Part shown: piece after piece, positions 24,563 to 33,086 of the stretch
Position numbering within the stretch: the stretch's first letter is position 1
Layout: the number at the start of each line of letters is the position of its first letter
NCBI RefSeq assembly: GCF_018613755.1
Contig: NZ_JAGGPP010000015.1
Coordinates: 1 to 64,000, forward strand
Length of the DNA stretch: 64,000 bases
Reading direction: 5' to 3'
From: Arthrobacter sp. ISL-72
GTDB lineage: Bacteria; Actinomycetota; Actinomycetes; Actinomycetales; Micrococcaceae
Translations under genes and position numbers: made by a program
Notes under the pieces: generated by a model
Told to the model about the DNA's origin: nothing
Seen by the model: only the letters and a program-made list of their open reading frames with translations
The model's database searches: none

Positions 24563-24985
24563 TTACTTGGCGGCGGGGGCCAGGGAGTCGATCAGGCCCT
24601 CGATGCGGGTCTTGATCTCGTCGCGGATCGGTCGAACGGACTCCACGCCCTTGCCGGCCGGATCCTCCAGGACCCAGTCCTCGTAGCGCTTGCCGGGGAA
24701 GTAGGGGCATTCGTCGCCGCAGCCCATCGTGATCACGACATCGGATTCCTTGACGGCCTCGGTGGTGAGGACCTTCGGGACCTCGGCGGACATGTCGATG
24801 CCCAGCTCTGCCATGGCCTCGACCGCGGCCGGGTTGATCTTGTCGGCGGGCTGGGAACCGGCGGAGCGGACCTCGATCTCACCCTTGCCCAGGGTGGTCA
24901 GAAAGGCGGCGGCCATCTGGGAGCGGCCGGCGTTGTGGACGCAGACGAACAGGACGGAGGGCTTCTTGGCGGTTTCGGTACTCAC
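24563..24985 (-). CDS. arsC: Arsenate reductase ArsC
   Basis: 140 residues with an intact P-loop VCVHNAGRSQMA (CX5R) and the general-acid region VVITMGCGDECPYFPGKRYEDW, as in mycothiol/thioredoxin-type ArsC. Reduces As(V) to As(III). The GTG at 24985 follows AGGAGAATCCCC; the longer frame starting at 25123 runs through the operators and was rejected. First gene of the long minus-strand arsenic operon; two ArsR boxes lie upstream. Confidence 0.9.
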   Translation of the reverse strand: MSTETAKKPSVLFVCVHNAGRSQMAAAFLTTLGKGEIEVRSAGSQPADKINPAAVEAMAELGIDMSAEVPKVLTTEAVKESDVVITMGCGDECPYFPGKRYEDWVLEDPAGKGVESVRPIRDEIKTRIEGLIDSLAPAAK

Positions 24986-25070
24986 GGGGATTCTCCTGAT
25001 GTTGATGTTGATAACGGTCGGGTAGTACTGGCCTCGTTGATGTCTCCGTGCTCGCCGTCGACCATCGAAT

Positions 25071-25090
25071 ATATTGATGATGGTCGATAT
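25071..25090. promoter_or_regulatory. ArsR box 1
   Basis: ATATTGATGATGGTCGATAT: imperfect palindrome ATATTGA-N6-TCGATAT upstream of the arsC-trxB operon. It matches box 3 in front of arsR at 27100. Confidence 0.6.
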
Positions 25091-25106
25091 ATGGAGTATC
25101 ACCGCG

Positions 25107-25126
25107 ACATTGATGGATGTCAATAT
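25107..25126. promoter_or_regulatory. ArsR box 2
   Basis: ACATTGATGGATGTCAATAT with perfect arms ATTGA-N6-TCAAT, 36 bases from box 1 in the space between the arsC operon and the ArsR-ArsC fusion gene. Confidence 0.6.
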
Positions 25127-25163
25127 TTGGTTTCAAGCCGCTTCGCCTGGGGGTGAGCGGAGG

Positions 25164-25838
25164 TCAGGCCGCGGTAAGGCGCGGCACGAGGTCATCGATG
25201 CGGTGGGAGATGTCCTCGTAGGCGTGCTCGAAGGCTTCCGGGGTTCCCAGCCGGACGGGATCGGGGACGGACCAATGCACGCCGCCGAGGCCGGTCAGTT
25301 CCTCGTGGGCGTTGTCGCACACGGTCACGATGAAGTCCCCTTCCCCCAAGACCTGGTCGAGGCGGCGAGGTGCCGCGTCCGGCAGGTTGAGGCCGTGGCG
25401 GCTGGCGACACCGATGGCGCCCGGGGCGATCCGGTCCGCGGGATGTGTTCCCGCGGAGGCGGAGGGGATTTCACTGACCTGCTGCCAGAGCGCGGCAGCC
25501 AGCTGGGACCGGGCGCTGTTTCGGGTGCAGACGAAAACAATGCGGCGGGTGCCGTATTCAGCCCCCGGGACCAGCCCGTCCAGGGCGCCGACGGCGAGCC
25601 GGATGTAGCTTCGGCGCCTGTCCGCCTCCGAGCGGTGCCGGGTCACCAGCTGCGCGTCCTCCAGGGTGCGCAGATGGTGGGAGAGCAGGTTCGACGCCAT
25701 TCCCAGCTCGGCCTGAAGCTCCGTCGGGGACAGGTCCCCCAGAGTCAGCAGGTCCACGATGCGCAGGCGTGCTGCGTCAGACAGGGCAGCATGCTTGGCG
25801 ACCCGCGCCCCGAACTGGTCCATCCGCTCAGTATCCAT
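25164..25838 (-). CDS. ArsR regulator fused to an ArsC-type phosphatase domain
   Basis: 224 residues, ATG 25838. Residues 1-85 are an ArsR winged helix (LSPTELQAELGMASNLLSHHLRTLED) without the usual As-binding Cys motif. Residues 95-224 are an ArsC/LMW-PTP domain with P-loop FVCTRNSARSQLA (CX5R). Fusions of this type suggest a repressor that senses arsenic through the phosphatase fold or couples regulation to reduction. Divergent from the aquaglyceroporin gene, with the palindrome CCTCA-N8-TGAGG between them as a likely operator of its own, different from the ArsR boxes nearby. Confidence 0.85.
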   Translation of the reverse strand: MDTERMDQFGARVAKHAALSDAARLRIVDLLTLGDLSPTELQAELGMASNLLSHHLRTLEDAQLVTRHRSEADRRRSYIRLAVGALDGLVPGAEYGTRRIVFVCTRNSARSQLAAALWQQVSEIPSASAGTHPADRIAPGAIGVASRHGLNLPDAAPRRLDQVLGEGDFIVTVCDNAHEELTGLGGVHWSVPDPVRLGTPEAFEHAYEDISHRIDDLVPRLTAA

Positions 25839-25840
25839 TG

Positions 25841-25858
25841 CCTCAAGTTTGACTGAGG
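25841..25858. promoter_or_regulatory. Palindrome between ArsR-ArsC fusion and aquaglyceroporin
   Basis: CCTCA-AGTTTGAC-TGAGG, perfect arms, three bases from the fusion gene's start codon and 26 bases before the aqpS-like ATG. TTGACT at 25849 could be part of a -35 element. Probably the operator for this divergent pair. Confidence 0.5.
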
Positions 25859-25883
25859 TAATCCTTTGCGTCAAGCTGGTTCC

Positions 25884-26624
25884 ATGAATTCCTCCCAGCC
25901 GCCGCTGTGGCGCCGTGCCATCGCCGAACTGCTCGGCACCAGCCTTCTCGTGACCATCGTCGTCGGCTCCGGGATCGCCGCCGAACAGCTCTCTCCGGGC
26001 GACGTCGGCCTGCAGCTGCTCGAAAACAGCACCGCCACCGTATTCGGCCTGACCGTGCTGATTCTGGTGCTCGGACCGGTCAGCGGCGCCCACTTCAACC
26101 CCGTGGTCTCACTGGCCGACTGGATCCTCGGTCGGCGCAGCGGCGCGGGGCTGACCCTGCCGGAGCTCGGCACGTACGTGGCCGCCCAGACCGTCGGCGC
26201 GGTCAGCGGCAGCGTGCTCGCTAACGCCATGTTCGACGTGGGAACCTCCATGTCCAGCAAGGAGCGCGTGACCGGCGGGCATCTTCTCGGCGAGGTCGTC
26301 GCCACCGCCGGGCTGATCCTTCTGATCTTGGCCCTGGCCCGCACCTCCCGCGGCGTCCTCGCGGCCCCGGCTGTCGGTGCCTACATCGGAGCCGCCTACT
26401 GGTTCACGTCCTCGACCTCGTTCGCGAACCCGGCCGTGACCGTTGGCCGCATGTTCAGCGACACCTTCGCCGGCATCGCACCGGGCTCCGTGCCGGGCTT
26501 CGTCCTCGCACAGCTGATCGGCGCGGCCGCGGGAATGGGTCTGCTGCTTCTCCTGTTCCCGTCCGCGGGCCGCTCCGCCGACGATGTTGTCATTCCCCAT
26601 CACGCCGAAAAGTCCGGCTCATGA
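25884..26624 (+). CDS. Aquaglyceroporin of the arsenic island (AqpS-like)
   Basis: 246 residues with six membrane helices and the two MIP half-helix motifs HFNPVVS (NPV, about residue 73) and FANPAVTVGRMF (NPA, about 185). In arsenic loci such channels let As(III) leave the cell down its gradient after ArsC reduction. NPV instead of NPA in the first loop is a small deviation. The ATG at 25884 has no strong ribosome-binding site. The stop overlaps the next arsC-like gene by ATGA. Confidence 0.85.
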   Translation: MNSSQPPLWRRAIAELLGTSLLVTIVVGSGIAAEQLSPGDVGLQLLENSTATVFGLTVLILVLGPVSGAHFNPVVSLADWILGRRSGAGLTLPELGTYVAAQTVGAVSGSVLANAMFDVGTSMSSKERVTGGHLLGEVVATAGLILLILALARTSRGVLAAPAVGAYIGAAYWFTSSTSFANPAVTVGRMFSDTFAGIAPGSVPGFVLAQLIGAAAGMGLLLLLFPSAGRSADDVVIPHHAEKSGS

Positions 26625-27028
26625 CCGGCGGCTCCGTGGGCAAACAAGTCATCCTGTTCCTGTGTGAGCACAACGCGGGCCGCTCCCAGCTCGCCTCAGC
26701 CCTCATGGCACACCGGACCAACGACCGGTTCGAGGTCCGCTCCGCCGGCACCGACCCGTCCGAACAGGTCAGCGAAGCCGTGGCCGCCTCACTGGGCGAA
26801 CTCGGCATCGACATCAGCGGCCGCATCCCGCGGCGCGTCACCGAAGCCGACCTGCGCGAGGCCGACCTCGTCGTGACAATGAAGCCCGGACTCAGACTCC
26901 CGGCCACGCCGGCCGGACGGCTGGTCGGCTGGTCCTTCCCGGACCCGCTGGGCTGGGACATTGACGGCGTCCGGCCGCTGCGGGACCAGATCGACGCCGC
27001 CGTCCAGGAACTCGCCAGCCAGCTCTGA
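26621..27028 (+). CDS. ArsC-like arsenate reductase/LMW phosphatase
   Basis: 135 residues with P-loop FLCEHNAGRSQLA (CX5R), ADLVVTM and a C-terminal WSFPDPLGWDIDGVR that supplies the Asp-Pro general acid. It is translated with the channel gene (ATGA). An aqpS-arsC pair is enough in principle for reduction plus exit of arsenic. Confidence 0.85.
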   Translation: MTGGSVGKQVILFLCEHNAGRSQLASALMAHRTNDRFEVRSAGTDPSEQVSEAVAASLGELGIDISGRIPRRVTEADLREADLVVTMKPGLRLPATPAGRLVGWSFPDPLGWDIDGVRPLRDQIDAAVQELASQL

Positions 27029-27062
27029 AGAAGCTGGCGCGCCCGCCCCCGCTCCACCTCGT

Positions 27063-27082
27063 ATATTGATGAAGGTCAATGT
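27063..27082. promoter_or_regulatory. ArsR box 3
   Basis: ATATTGATGAAGGTCAATGT, arms ATTGA-N6-TCAAT, 18 bases upstream of arsR. It matches boxes 1 and 2, so this ArsR probably controls both its own unit and the minus-strand arsC operon. Confidence 0.65.
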
Positions 27083-27099
27083 GGAGGCATAATGGGGAC

Positions 27100-27447
27100 A
27101 TGAACTCATCGCAGGCAGTAGCACCGGAGCTGGATGCCTCCTGCTGCCCGCCGCCGGCAGCCGCGTTGAGCGCGGAGGACGCGCGGCAGAAAGCCCTCGT
27201 CTTCAAGGCACTATCCGATCCGAACCGTTTGCGGCTGCTCTCCTTCGTCAAGGCAGATGAATCCGGTGAGTCCTGCGTGTGCGACCTGACAGAACCGCTC
27301 GATCTTGGCCAGCCCACCGTCTCACACCATTTGAAGATCCTGGTCGACGCAGGCCTGCTGCACCGCCAAAAACGCGGCACCTGGGCCTACTACTCCCTCG
27401 TCCCGGGCGCGCTGGAGCGGGCCGCCGGACTCCTCACCGGCCTGTGA
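27100..27447 (+). CDS. arsR: Arsenic-responsive repressor ArsR
   Basis: 115 residues; winged helix with SDPNRLRLLSFV and the As(III) site SCVCDLTEPLDLGQPTVSHHL (CxC in the DNA-binding helix). A further vicinal pair (CCPPP, residue 15) lies in the N-terminus. ATG 27100 is preferred because ArsR box 3 overlaps the GTG at 27079. Overlaps the acetyltransferase gene by GTGA. Confidence 0.9.
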   Translation: MNSSQAVAPELDASCCPPPAAALSAEDARQKALVFKALSDPNRLRLLSFVKADESGESCVCDLTEPLDLGQPTVSHHLKILVDAGLLHRQKRGTWAYYSLVPGALERAAGLLTGL

Positions 27448-27995
27448 CCGCCCCGGCCCCGCAGGGGGCAGCCGCACCCGGCACGCCAGTTGCTGTCCCG
27501 CCCATGCGCGCCGAGGATTGGGAGGCCATCCGCTCCATCTACGCTGCCGGTATCGCCACCGGACAGGCGACCTTCGAAAGCGAACCGCCAACAGGGGAGG
27601 CCTTCGACGCCGGCCGGCTCTGCGGCCACCGGCTCGTCGCCGAAGACCTGGGCCTGGTTCTGGGCTGGGCCGCGGTCTCCCCGGTTTCCGCCCGGGAGGT
27701 GTGCCGGGGCGTCGTGGAGCACTCCATCTACATCGCACCCCAGGCCCGCGGACGCGGCGTAGGGCGGATCCTGCTCGGGGCACTGATCGACTCGACCGAG
27801 GCCGGCGGGATCTGGACCATCCAGTCCAGCATCTTGCCCGAAAACACCGCCAGCCTGTTCCTGCACGAGCGGCTCGGGTTCCGCGTCGTCGGCGTCCGGG
27901 AGAAGATTGCCCGCATGGGCCACGGCCCGAACGCCGGGCACTGGCAGGACACGCTGCTCCTGGAACGGCGCAGCGCGCTCACCGGCACCCAATGA
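27444..27995 (+). CDS. arsN: GNAT acetyltransferase, ArsN/phosphinothricin type
   Basis: 183 residues. MRAEDWEAIRSIYAAGI, TFESEPPT, HSIYIAPQARGRGVGRILL (acetyl-CoA loop) and ILPENTASLFLHERLGF are the hallmark of phosphinothricin acetyltransferase-like GNATs; ArsN members occur in arsenic operons and acetylate arsinothricin. The context (arsR upstream, overlapping) supports ArsN. The GTG start overlaps the arsR stop; the first 15 residues are Pro/Ala-rich. Confidence 0.78.
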   Translation: MTAPAPQGAAAPGTPVAVPPMRAEDWEAIRSIYAAGIATGQATFESEPPTGEAFDAGRLCGHRLVAEDLGLVLGWAAVSPVSAREVCRGVVEHSIYIAPQARGRGVGRILLGALIDSTEAGGIWTIQSSILPENTASLFLHERLGFRVVGVREKIARMGHGPNAGHWQDTLLLERRSALTGTQ

Positions 27996-28648
27996 GCGAC
28001 CGGCCCCGCGGCGGCCTGGCCGCCCTGTGCATCGCACAGACCACCAGCTGGGGGCTGCTGTACTACTCACTTCCCGTCTCCATCCGCCCGATCACCGACG
28101 ACACCGGCTGGTCCGACACCGCCATCACGGCAGCGTTTTCCGCCGGGCTGATCGTCTCGGCCCTGGCCGGAATCCGGGTCGGGCGGATCCTGGACCGCCA
28201 CGGCCCGCGCCTGGTCATGACCGCCGGCGCCGTGCTCGGCACCGCGGCCCTCGTCCTGGTCGGCACCGCCCCGGCCCTGCCCTGGTTCATCGCCGCCTGG
28301 CTGGTCGCCGGTCCGTCCGCTGACCGCCCCGACCTTGGTGGCAGGCTTCGCCGCCACGGTGTTCGCGCCGCCGACCGCCACCTCAACGAACAGCTCGGCT
28401 GGCGTGGGACCTACCTTGTGCTCGCCGGGATCATGGCCGCCGTCACAGTCCCGTTACACTGGTTCTTCCTCAACGCCCGCTGGTCCCACTCCCCGCGCAG
28501 GGACATCACCAGCGCCATGCACCAAAGTTACAACGCTGCCGCTACGGCTTCGATCGGCCACGAGCCCTCTTCTACCTACACGCTCCAGGCCGCTCACTCG
28601 TCCTTGAAAAGCAGCACGCGCCCGCCCTTGGCATCACAGGTCCAGTAG
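27992..28648 (+). pseudogene. Truncated MFS transporter of the arsenic operon
   Basis: ATG 27992 overlaps the arsN stop. The N-terminal five helices are intact (WGLLYYSLPVSIRPI, VGRILDRHGPRLVMTAG). Near 28305 a deletion and two frame changes break the protein: one frame holds TLVAGFAATVFAPPTA, the next LNEQLGWRGTYLVLAG. Homology ends near 28490 (HWFFLNARWS), so the second half of the 12-helix transporter is missing and the frame drifts to a stop at 28648. Similar full-length MFS genes accompany arsR/arsN and may export organoarsenicals. Confidence 0.8.
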
Positions 28649-29550
28649 TAGGGGCCTTCGGCGCCGAGGCAGTGGCCAACCTCGGGTACCCGAACTTTCC
28701 GGACTTCTTTCAAGCCCTGCCGTGTGGCCTCGAGGACGGCGATCGTGGTGCCCGGGTCGCTGCGGACGTAGAAGTGGTTGCGCTCAGATGAGTACGCCGG
28801 CAGGGATTCCCCGCCACCGAGCGCGTACTCATCGATCAGGTGCCCGTCGGAGGTGTCCAGCAGCGTCACCTTACCGTCCTTTGCGCAGCTGGCCAGCACG
28901 AGGCCGTCGCGTTCATCGACGCGCGGGAATCCGTGGGTCCCGTTGCACCCGCTGGGCCAACGTGCGGTCACCGTCCGCGTTGCGGTGTCGATCTTGGCCA
29001 CCTCGTCGCCGGCATGCGTGTAGGCCGTGGACCCGTCCACGGTGAGGGTGAGTCCCTCGGCTCCGCCGGGGACGGGGATGAAGTCGGTCCGGTGGGGTGC
29101 GTCATCGAGGGTCTCACCCACAGCGAAGATCTCGATACGTTCCTCGGCGGGTTCGCTGACCCACAGCTCCCTGGTGGCCGCGACGTAGCGGAGGTAGTCC
29201 GGTCGAGCGGAAGGCGTGACCGAAGACTTTACCTGGCCGCCAGGATCGAGGACCTGGATTCGAGGTCCGGACCGATCCAGCACGAAGAGCGCTCCGGCTC
29301 CGGCGTCCACCGAATCAGCGCTGCCGTCGTACTGCACGCGTGTGGCTTTCGCAGCGGCGGGGTCAACGCGGTAGAGCCCTTCGCCTCGGGCGGGAACGAG
29401 GACCTGGCCCAGCTCCGGGGAGTACACCACGTCGTCGAAATCCACGCTACTGCCTGCTTCCGGTAGTTCGATCACCCGAGCCGAGGGATCAACTGGAGTG
29501 TTCGAGCTGCATCCACTCAGGCCCAGAGCCATCGCTGTCGACCCGACCAA
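28594..29550 (-). CDS. Beta-propeller lipoprotein
   Basis: 318 residues. A lipobox LSGCSS at residues 11-16 is followed by blades of a YVTN/NHL-like propeller (VDFDDVVYSPELGQVLVP, SVDAGAGALFVLD, KIDTATRTVTARW, GKVTLLDTSDGH). The open frame begins with TTG 29550 and has no positively charged n-region. One base to the side, ATG 29567 after GGGAGACCAAG would give MRMTRH, an ideal start, so a one-base indel near 29552 is likely. An extracellular binding or scaffold role is probable; no ligand can be named. Confidence 0.7.
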   Translation of the reverse strand: MVGSTAMALGLSGCSSNTPVDPSARVIELPEAGSSVDFDDVVYSPELGQVLVPARGEGLYRVDPAAAKATRVQYDGSADSVDAGAGALFVLDRSGPRIQVLDPGGQVKSSVTPSARPDYLRYVAATRELWVSEPAEERIEIFAVGETLDDAPHRTDFIPVPGGAEGLTLTVDGSTAYTHAGDEVAKIDTATRTVTARWPSGCNGTHGFPRVDERDGLVLASCAKDGKVTLLDTSDGHLIDEYALGGGESLPAYSSERNHFYVRSDPGTTIAVLEATRQGLKEVRKVRVPEVGHCLGAEGPYYWTCDAKGGRVLLFKDE

Positions 29551-29733
29551 TGACGTGTCATGCGCATCTTGGTCTCCCTTTGAATACCGGCCCCGCCACT
29601 CTCTCCTCCAACGAGGAGGGTGTCAAGGGACACAAGCATCGTCCTCCTGCGTCGACTCGCCTATCTAACCGGTCACGCGCCGAGCTCCAAAAGTACCCTT
29701 CATGGGATGGAGAGGTCTGCCGATGTCGAATCC

Positions 29734-29763
29734 AACTCAGTTCCAGATTCCTGGAACTGAGTT
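29734..29763. repeat. 13-bp perfect inverted repeat
   Basis: AACTCAGTTCCAG-ATTC-CTGGAACTGAGTT. It lies between the lipoprotein gene and a recombinase remnant; no T-tract follows. It may be a recombination site or the end of a lost element. Confidence 0.5.
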
Positions 29764-29812
29764 CCATAAGGGCTTTCCAGCATCGACAGCACACCGGGCA
29801 TCTACCGTGATA

Positions 29813-29920
29813 TTAGCTTTTGGCCGTCCGGGCGGGTTCGCCTGCAGGCGAGACATGCCTGTAGAGGGTTTGTCGGGTGATGCCGAGTTCGCCACGAACG
29901 CGGACACCGTCAGGGCCACC
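29813..29920 (-). pseudogene. C-terminal remnant of a serine recombinase (resolvase/invertase)
   Basis: Minus-strand reading gives VRVRGELGITRQTLYRHVSP and AGEPARTAKS before a TAA at 29813. This is the typical helix-turn-helix end of Tn3-type resolvases and invertases. The catalytic domain is gone. Together with the inverted repeat at 29734 and the IS630 piece at 35844 it shows past mobile-element activity. Confidence 0.55.
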
Positions 29921-29972
29921 AGCCCCAAAGGGTGCGGTGCGCCGATCACGCTGGTCCCGCCGGCCGTAGTAG

Positions 29973-30518
29973 CTACTGCTCGAGGCGGATGTCGACCTCG
30001 CGCTCGACGAAAGTCCATTCCTCGGTCGCTCGGAGCATGGTGACCAGTTCGTCGAACCCAGCTTCCTCGGCAGGGGCGAACTCGAACCACGTCAGGAAAT
30101 CGAACGGCTCACCGAGGTCCCTGCTGTGGTGGAGCCGGCGTGCCACGGCCGGCAGGTACTTCAAGCCGATGGCAATGTGCTGGGAGTGTTCCTCGACGAT
30201 CGCCCGCCGCTCGTCTTGTGAAAGCGCCCACCACGCCTGCGATTTCTTGATCGGGATGAGGGCGGCGCGGGTCGCCTCTCGCCGCCCGAGGCGCGGCGAA
30301 CGGGACACCAGTTCGTCGTGCTCCCGCTTCGTGACGTACCTCTCGTGACTGACCACGCCGCGCAGCGCCCAGGCAGCTGCCTCAGGAGCGGCCCGCCCGC
30401 CCTCGAGGACCGCGACACGCTCGACCGTCGGAAGAGGCGCCCCCTGCACTGCGGAGGTACCACGCACGCGCCAGGCGCCCTCGTGGCCTCCTGCGAACAC
30501 AACCGGAAGAATGGGCAT
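29973..30518 (-). CDS. Chlorite dismutase-family protein
   Basis: 181 residues. The C-terminal half has GLKYLPAVARRLHHSRDLGE and PFDFLTWFEFAP, the haem-ligand region (His in RRLHH) and following strand of the Cld/EfeB/HemQ superfamily. The length is that of short clade-2 type proteins. Not part of an operon. Function could be chlorite or peroxide handling or only haem binding; the key Arg of true chlorite dismutases cannot be placed with certainty here. Confidence 0.7.
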   Translation of the reverse strand: MPILPVVFAGGHEGAWRVRGTSAVQGAPLPTVERVAVLEGGRAAPEAAAWALRGVVSHERYVTKREHDELVSRSPRLGRREATRAALIPIKKSQAWWALSQDERRAIVEEHSQHIAIGLKYLPAVARRLHHSRDLGEPFDFLTWFEFAPAEEAGFDELVTMLRATEEWTFVEREVDIRLEQ

Positions 30519-30975
30519 GCCTCATAGTAGGGGCAAGCGGCCGCCGACACCCAAACAGCTGCGGCCGGCGGTGGTGGACGCCCTCTTAGGAACGCGTATT
30601 TTCTGCGAATGATCAAACAACCCCGAAGTGTGTCCGATTCATCCCTGGTCGACTCCGCTAACGTTCAGCCCCGCGCCGTCCACAGGAGCCGCCCGCCCGG
30701 GTCGGCAGGGTCATCGAGCAGCCATGGACATGGCCGCACCCGAACCGGTAGAGGAGGCGATTTTGTTCCCCCCGAACCCGCTGCAGCATAATCAGATAAC
30801 TCACCCTGCACGGTGTCGGGAAAATCCACCACTTGGCGGGGCGTAACCAGCATGGAAGGTAGGGGGAACACTGCTGCCGATCACTGACGAACCACACACC
30901 ACACCACCGGCACAGGCCCGTGACCGCGGCGCCGGGAACCGGCGGATACTGCGCCGTCTGGACAAGCCCGCAGAC
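30519..30975. other. Intergenic region before the TDT transporter
   Basis: About 450 bases without a supported gene. The frame of the TDT protein is open from 30847 on and a GTAGGGGGA sequence precedes a CTG at 30872, so the real start might lie upstream of 30976. Confidence 0.35.
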
Positions 30976-32049
30976 GTGTTCGCCAACCTGGCCCCTAACT
31001 GGTTCGCTTCCATCATGGGCACCGGTATCGTCGCCACGGCGGCCGCGACACTTCCCTTGCAGTTCCCCGGTCTGCGCACCGGAGCCACAATCGTGTGGGC
31101 ATTGGCCTCCACGCTGCTGGTCCTGCTGATCGCTGCCACCGGGGTGCACTGGATCCGGCACCCGGTCACCGCCAGAAGCCACCACAGCCACCCAGTAACG
31201 GCGCATTTCTACGGCGCACCGCCCATGGCCCTGCTCACCGTCGGCGCCGGAACCCTCCTGCTGGGCCAGGACATCCTGGGCGAACAGCTCGCCGTCGGCA
31301 TCGATGCGGTGCTGTGGATCGCCGGTACCGTGCTGGGCCTGGCCAGCGCGGCCGCCGTCCCGTACCTGCAGTTCACCCGGCACCAAGTCACACAGGACAG
31401 CGCGTTCGGCGGCTGGCTGATGCCCGTCGTCCCCCCGATGGTCTCGGCTTCCACCGGGGCCCTGCTGCTGCCCTACGTCCCCGCCGGTCAGCCGCGGCTG
31501 ACCCTGCTGATGGCCTGCTACGCGATGTTCGGACTGAGCCTGCTGCCCTCCATCATCATCACCACCCTGATCTGGAACCGGCTCGCCGCACACAAAACCG
31601 GCGCCGCCGCGGCCGTACCCACCCTATGGATCGTCCTGGGACCCCTGGGACAATCCATCACCGCAGCCAACCTCCTGGGCGGAAACGCCCACCTCGCCAC
31701 CTCCGGAGCCCTGGCCCAGGCGATGGAAGCCTTCGGTGTCCTCTACGGGGTTCCGGTCCTGGGCTTCGCCCTCATGTGGGCCGTCATTGCAACCGCCATC
31801 ACCATCCGCACCGCCCGCCAGGGCCTGCCCTTCTCCCTGACGTGGTGGTCCTTCACCTTCCCCATCGGAACCTGCGTCACCAGCCTGAGCGGGCTCGCCG
31901 CCCACACACACCTGGCCGTGTTCGAAGGTATGGCCGTCGCCAGCTACGCACTCCTCGTCGCCGCCTGGGCCATCGTCGCCGCCCGGACCTTCCACGGAAG
32001 CATCCTCCAAGGCACCCTCTTCCAGAAGCCCCCCACGACCGCGCTGTGA
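30976..32049 (+). CDS. TDT-family (TehA/SLAC1-like) transporter
   Basis: 357 residues with ten membrane helices. FANLAPNWFASIMGTGIV at the N-terminus and repeated Gly/Phe-rich helices are typical of tellurite-resistance/dicarboxylate transporters, some of which export sulfite. GTG 30976 is the first usual start codon. The frame is open further upstream without ATG, so a CTG start giving about 35 more residues is possible. No neighbours point to a substrate. Confidence 0.8.
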   Translation: MFANLAPNWFASIMGTGIVATAAATLPLQFPGLRTGATIVWALASTLLVLLIAATGVHWIRHPVTARSHHSHPVTAHFYGAPPMALLTVGAGTLLLGQDILGEQLAVGIDAVLWIAGTVLGLASAAAVPYLQFTRHQVTQDSAFGGWLMPVVPPMVSASTGALLLPYVPAGQPRLTLLMACYAMFGLSLLPSIIITTLIWNRLAAHKTGAAAAVPTLWIVLGPLGQSITAANLLGGNAHLATSGALAQAMEAFGVLYGVPVLGFALMWAVIATAITIRTARQGLPFSLTWWSFTFPIGTCVTSLSGLAAHTHLAVFEGMAVASYALLVAAWAIVAARTFHGSILQGTLFQKPPTTAL

Positions 32050-32197
32050 GGGGCCGCTGCGGAGCTCTTGAGGTATTGTATTTGGCCCGGCGGCGGCCCT
32101 GGTTCTCTAGTCTTGGGGTTCAGTGTCAGCGCCCGTGCGTTTATCAGGGACTTCGAATCCTCTGGTCCTTGTGCCTGTGTAGGCGTATATTCCGTCC

Positions 32198-32545
32198 ATG
32201 GAGAACGATCCCGCTGCGACGAATCCGGAAAACTACCGAGTGGCCTTTGAAAACGAACGCGTCCGTGTGCTTGAGTACAACGACGCGCCCGGGCACACGA
32301 CCACGGAGCATAGCCACTCCGACAGCGTAATGATTACGGTGAGTGCCTTCCGTCGCCGTATTTCCTCCAACGAAAAGCTCGTGGATGTGGAGCTACCCGC
32401 CGGAGTCGCCCGGTGGTTGCCGGCGCAGCACCATTCCGGAAAAAACATTGGAGAAACAAATACCCACACGTTCTTCGTTGAGCTCAAGGAATCCGCGCGG
32501 CCTGCAGGCGACGAGACGGAGAAACTGGGACCAAGCGACTCCTAG
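32198..32545 (+). CDS. Small cupin-domain protein
   Basis: 115 residues forming one cupin barrel: RVRVLEYNDAPGHTTTEHSH with the His-Xn-His metal motif and a second His in THTFFVELKE. ATG 32198 is the likely start. Single-domain cupins of this type bind a metal and a small ligand; a substrate is not visible. It stands alone. Confidence 0.75.
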   Translation: MENDPAATNPENYRVAFENERVRVLEYNDAPGHTTTEHSHSDSVMITVSAFRRRISSNEKLVDVELPAGVARWLPAQHHSGKNIGETNTHTFFVELKESARPAGDETEKLGPSDS

Positions 32546-33086
32546 GAGATGTTCCCCGGCCCTCCCAACCCTGCCCCTCATGCCCTAATGAAACGTGCAG
32601 CTTTACACCTGGCCCACGGGTTGGTGCTCGCCATTGCCAGATGCACGGCACCGCCGCCGGCACCCCGCCGGGTGCGACCCCGAGGAGATCTGCAGCTACC
32701 TCTGACCCCCGACGCGGCAAAGGCGGCCCGGCCCGAAGAGTGGTGTGACACCTGGCCGAGGCACCCTCGAATGCGGAGATCCGCCCTGCGCGGGGTCCTG
32801 CCGCCCACTCTTGACAGGACGGCCCACGAAGCGCCCAATGTTCCTAGACTGCGCACGCAACTGAGCGCCGCGGTACGTATAGATGCGCCGGATATGGCTG
32901 GGGGTCCTGTTCGTCCCGGAAGAGCAGCATGCTTGGGCGGGACGACGCTCTGCGCCGCCGGATTTCGGCGGCGGAGGGCTCCACGGCCTGCAGCCAGCAC
33001 TCTGGGACCGCGGTCCGCCCCTCGGGCCGGGCTTGGCGCCAAGCGGGCTCACCTTTCAATCAGACTGGAGAATTTGCCAGGAAACC
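32546..33086. other. Intergenic, hairpin only
   Basis: About 540 bases with no convincing gene on either strand. A strong hairpin CGCCGCCG-GATTT-CGGCGGCG spans 32953-32973. Several open frames cross it but lack motifs and start sites. Confidence 0.4.

Noticed and set aside
23651-25156. 501-codon plus-strand open frame across trxB and arsC
   Set aside because: Mirror frame of clear minus-strand genes with CATC and CX5R motifs; no motif or start site of its own.
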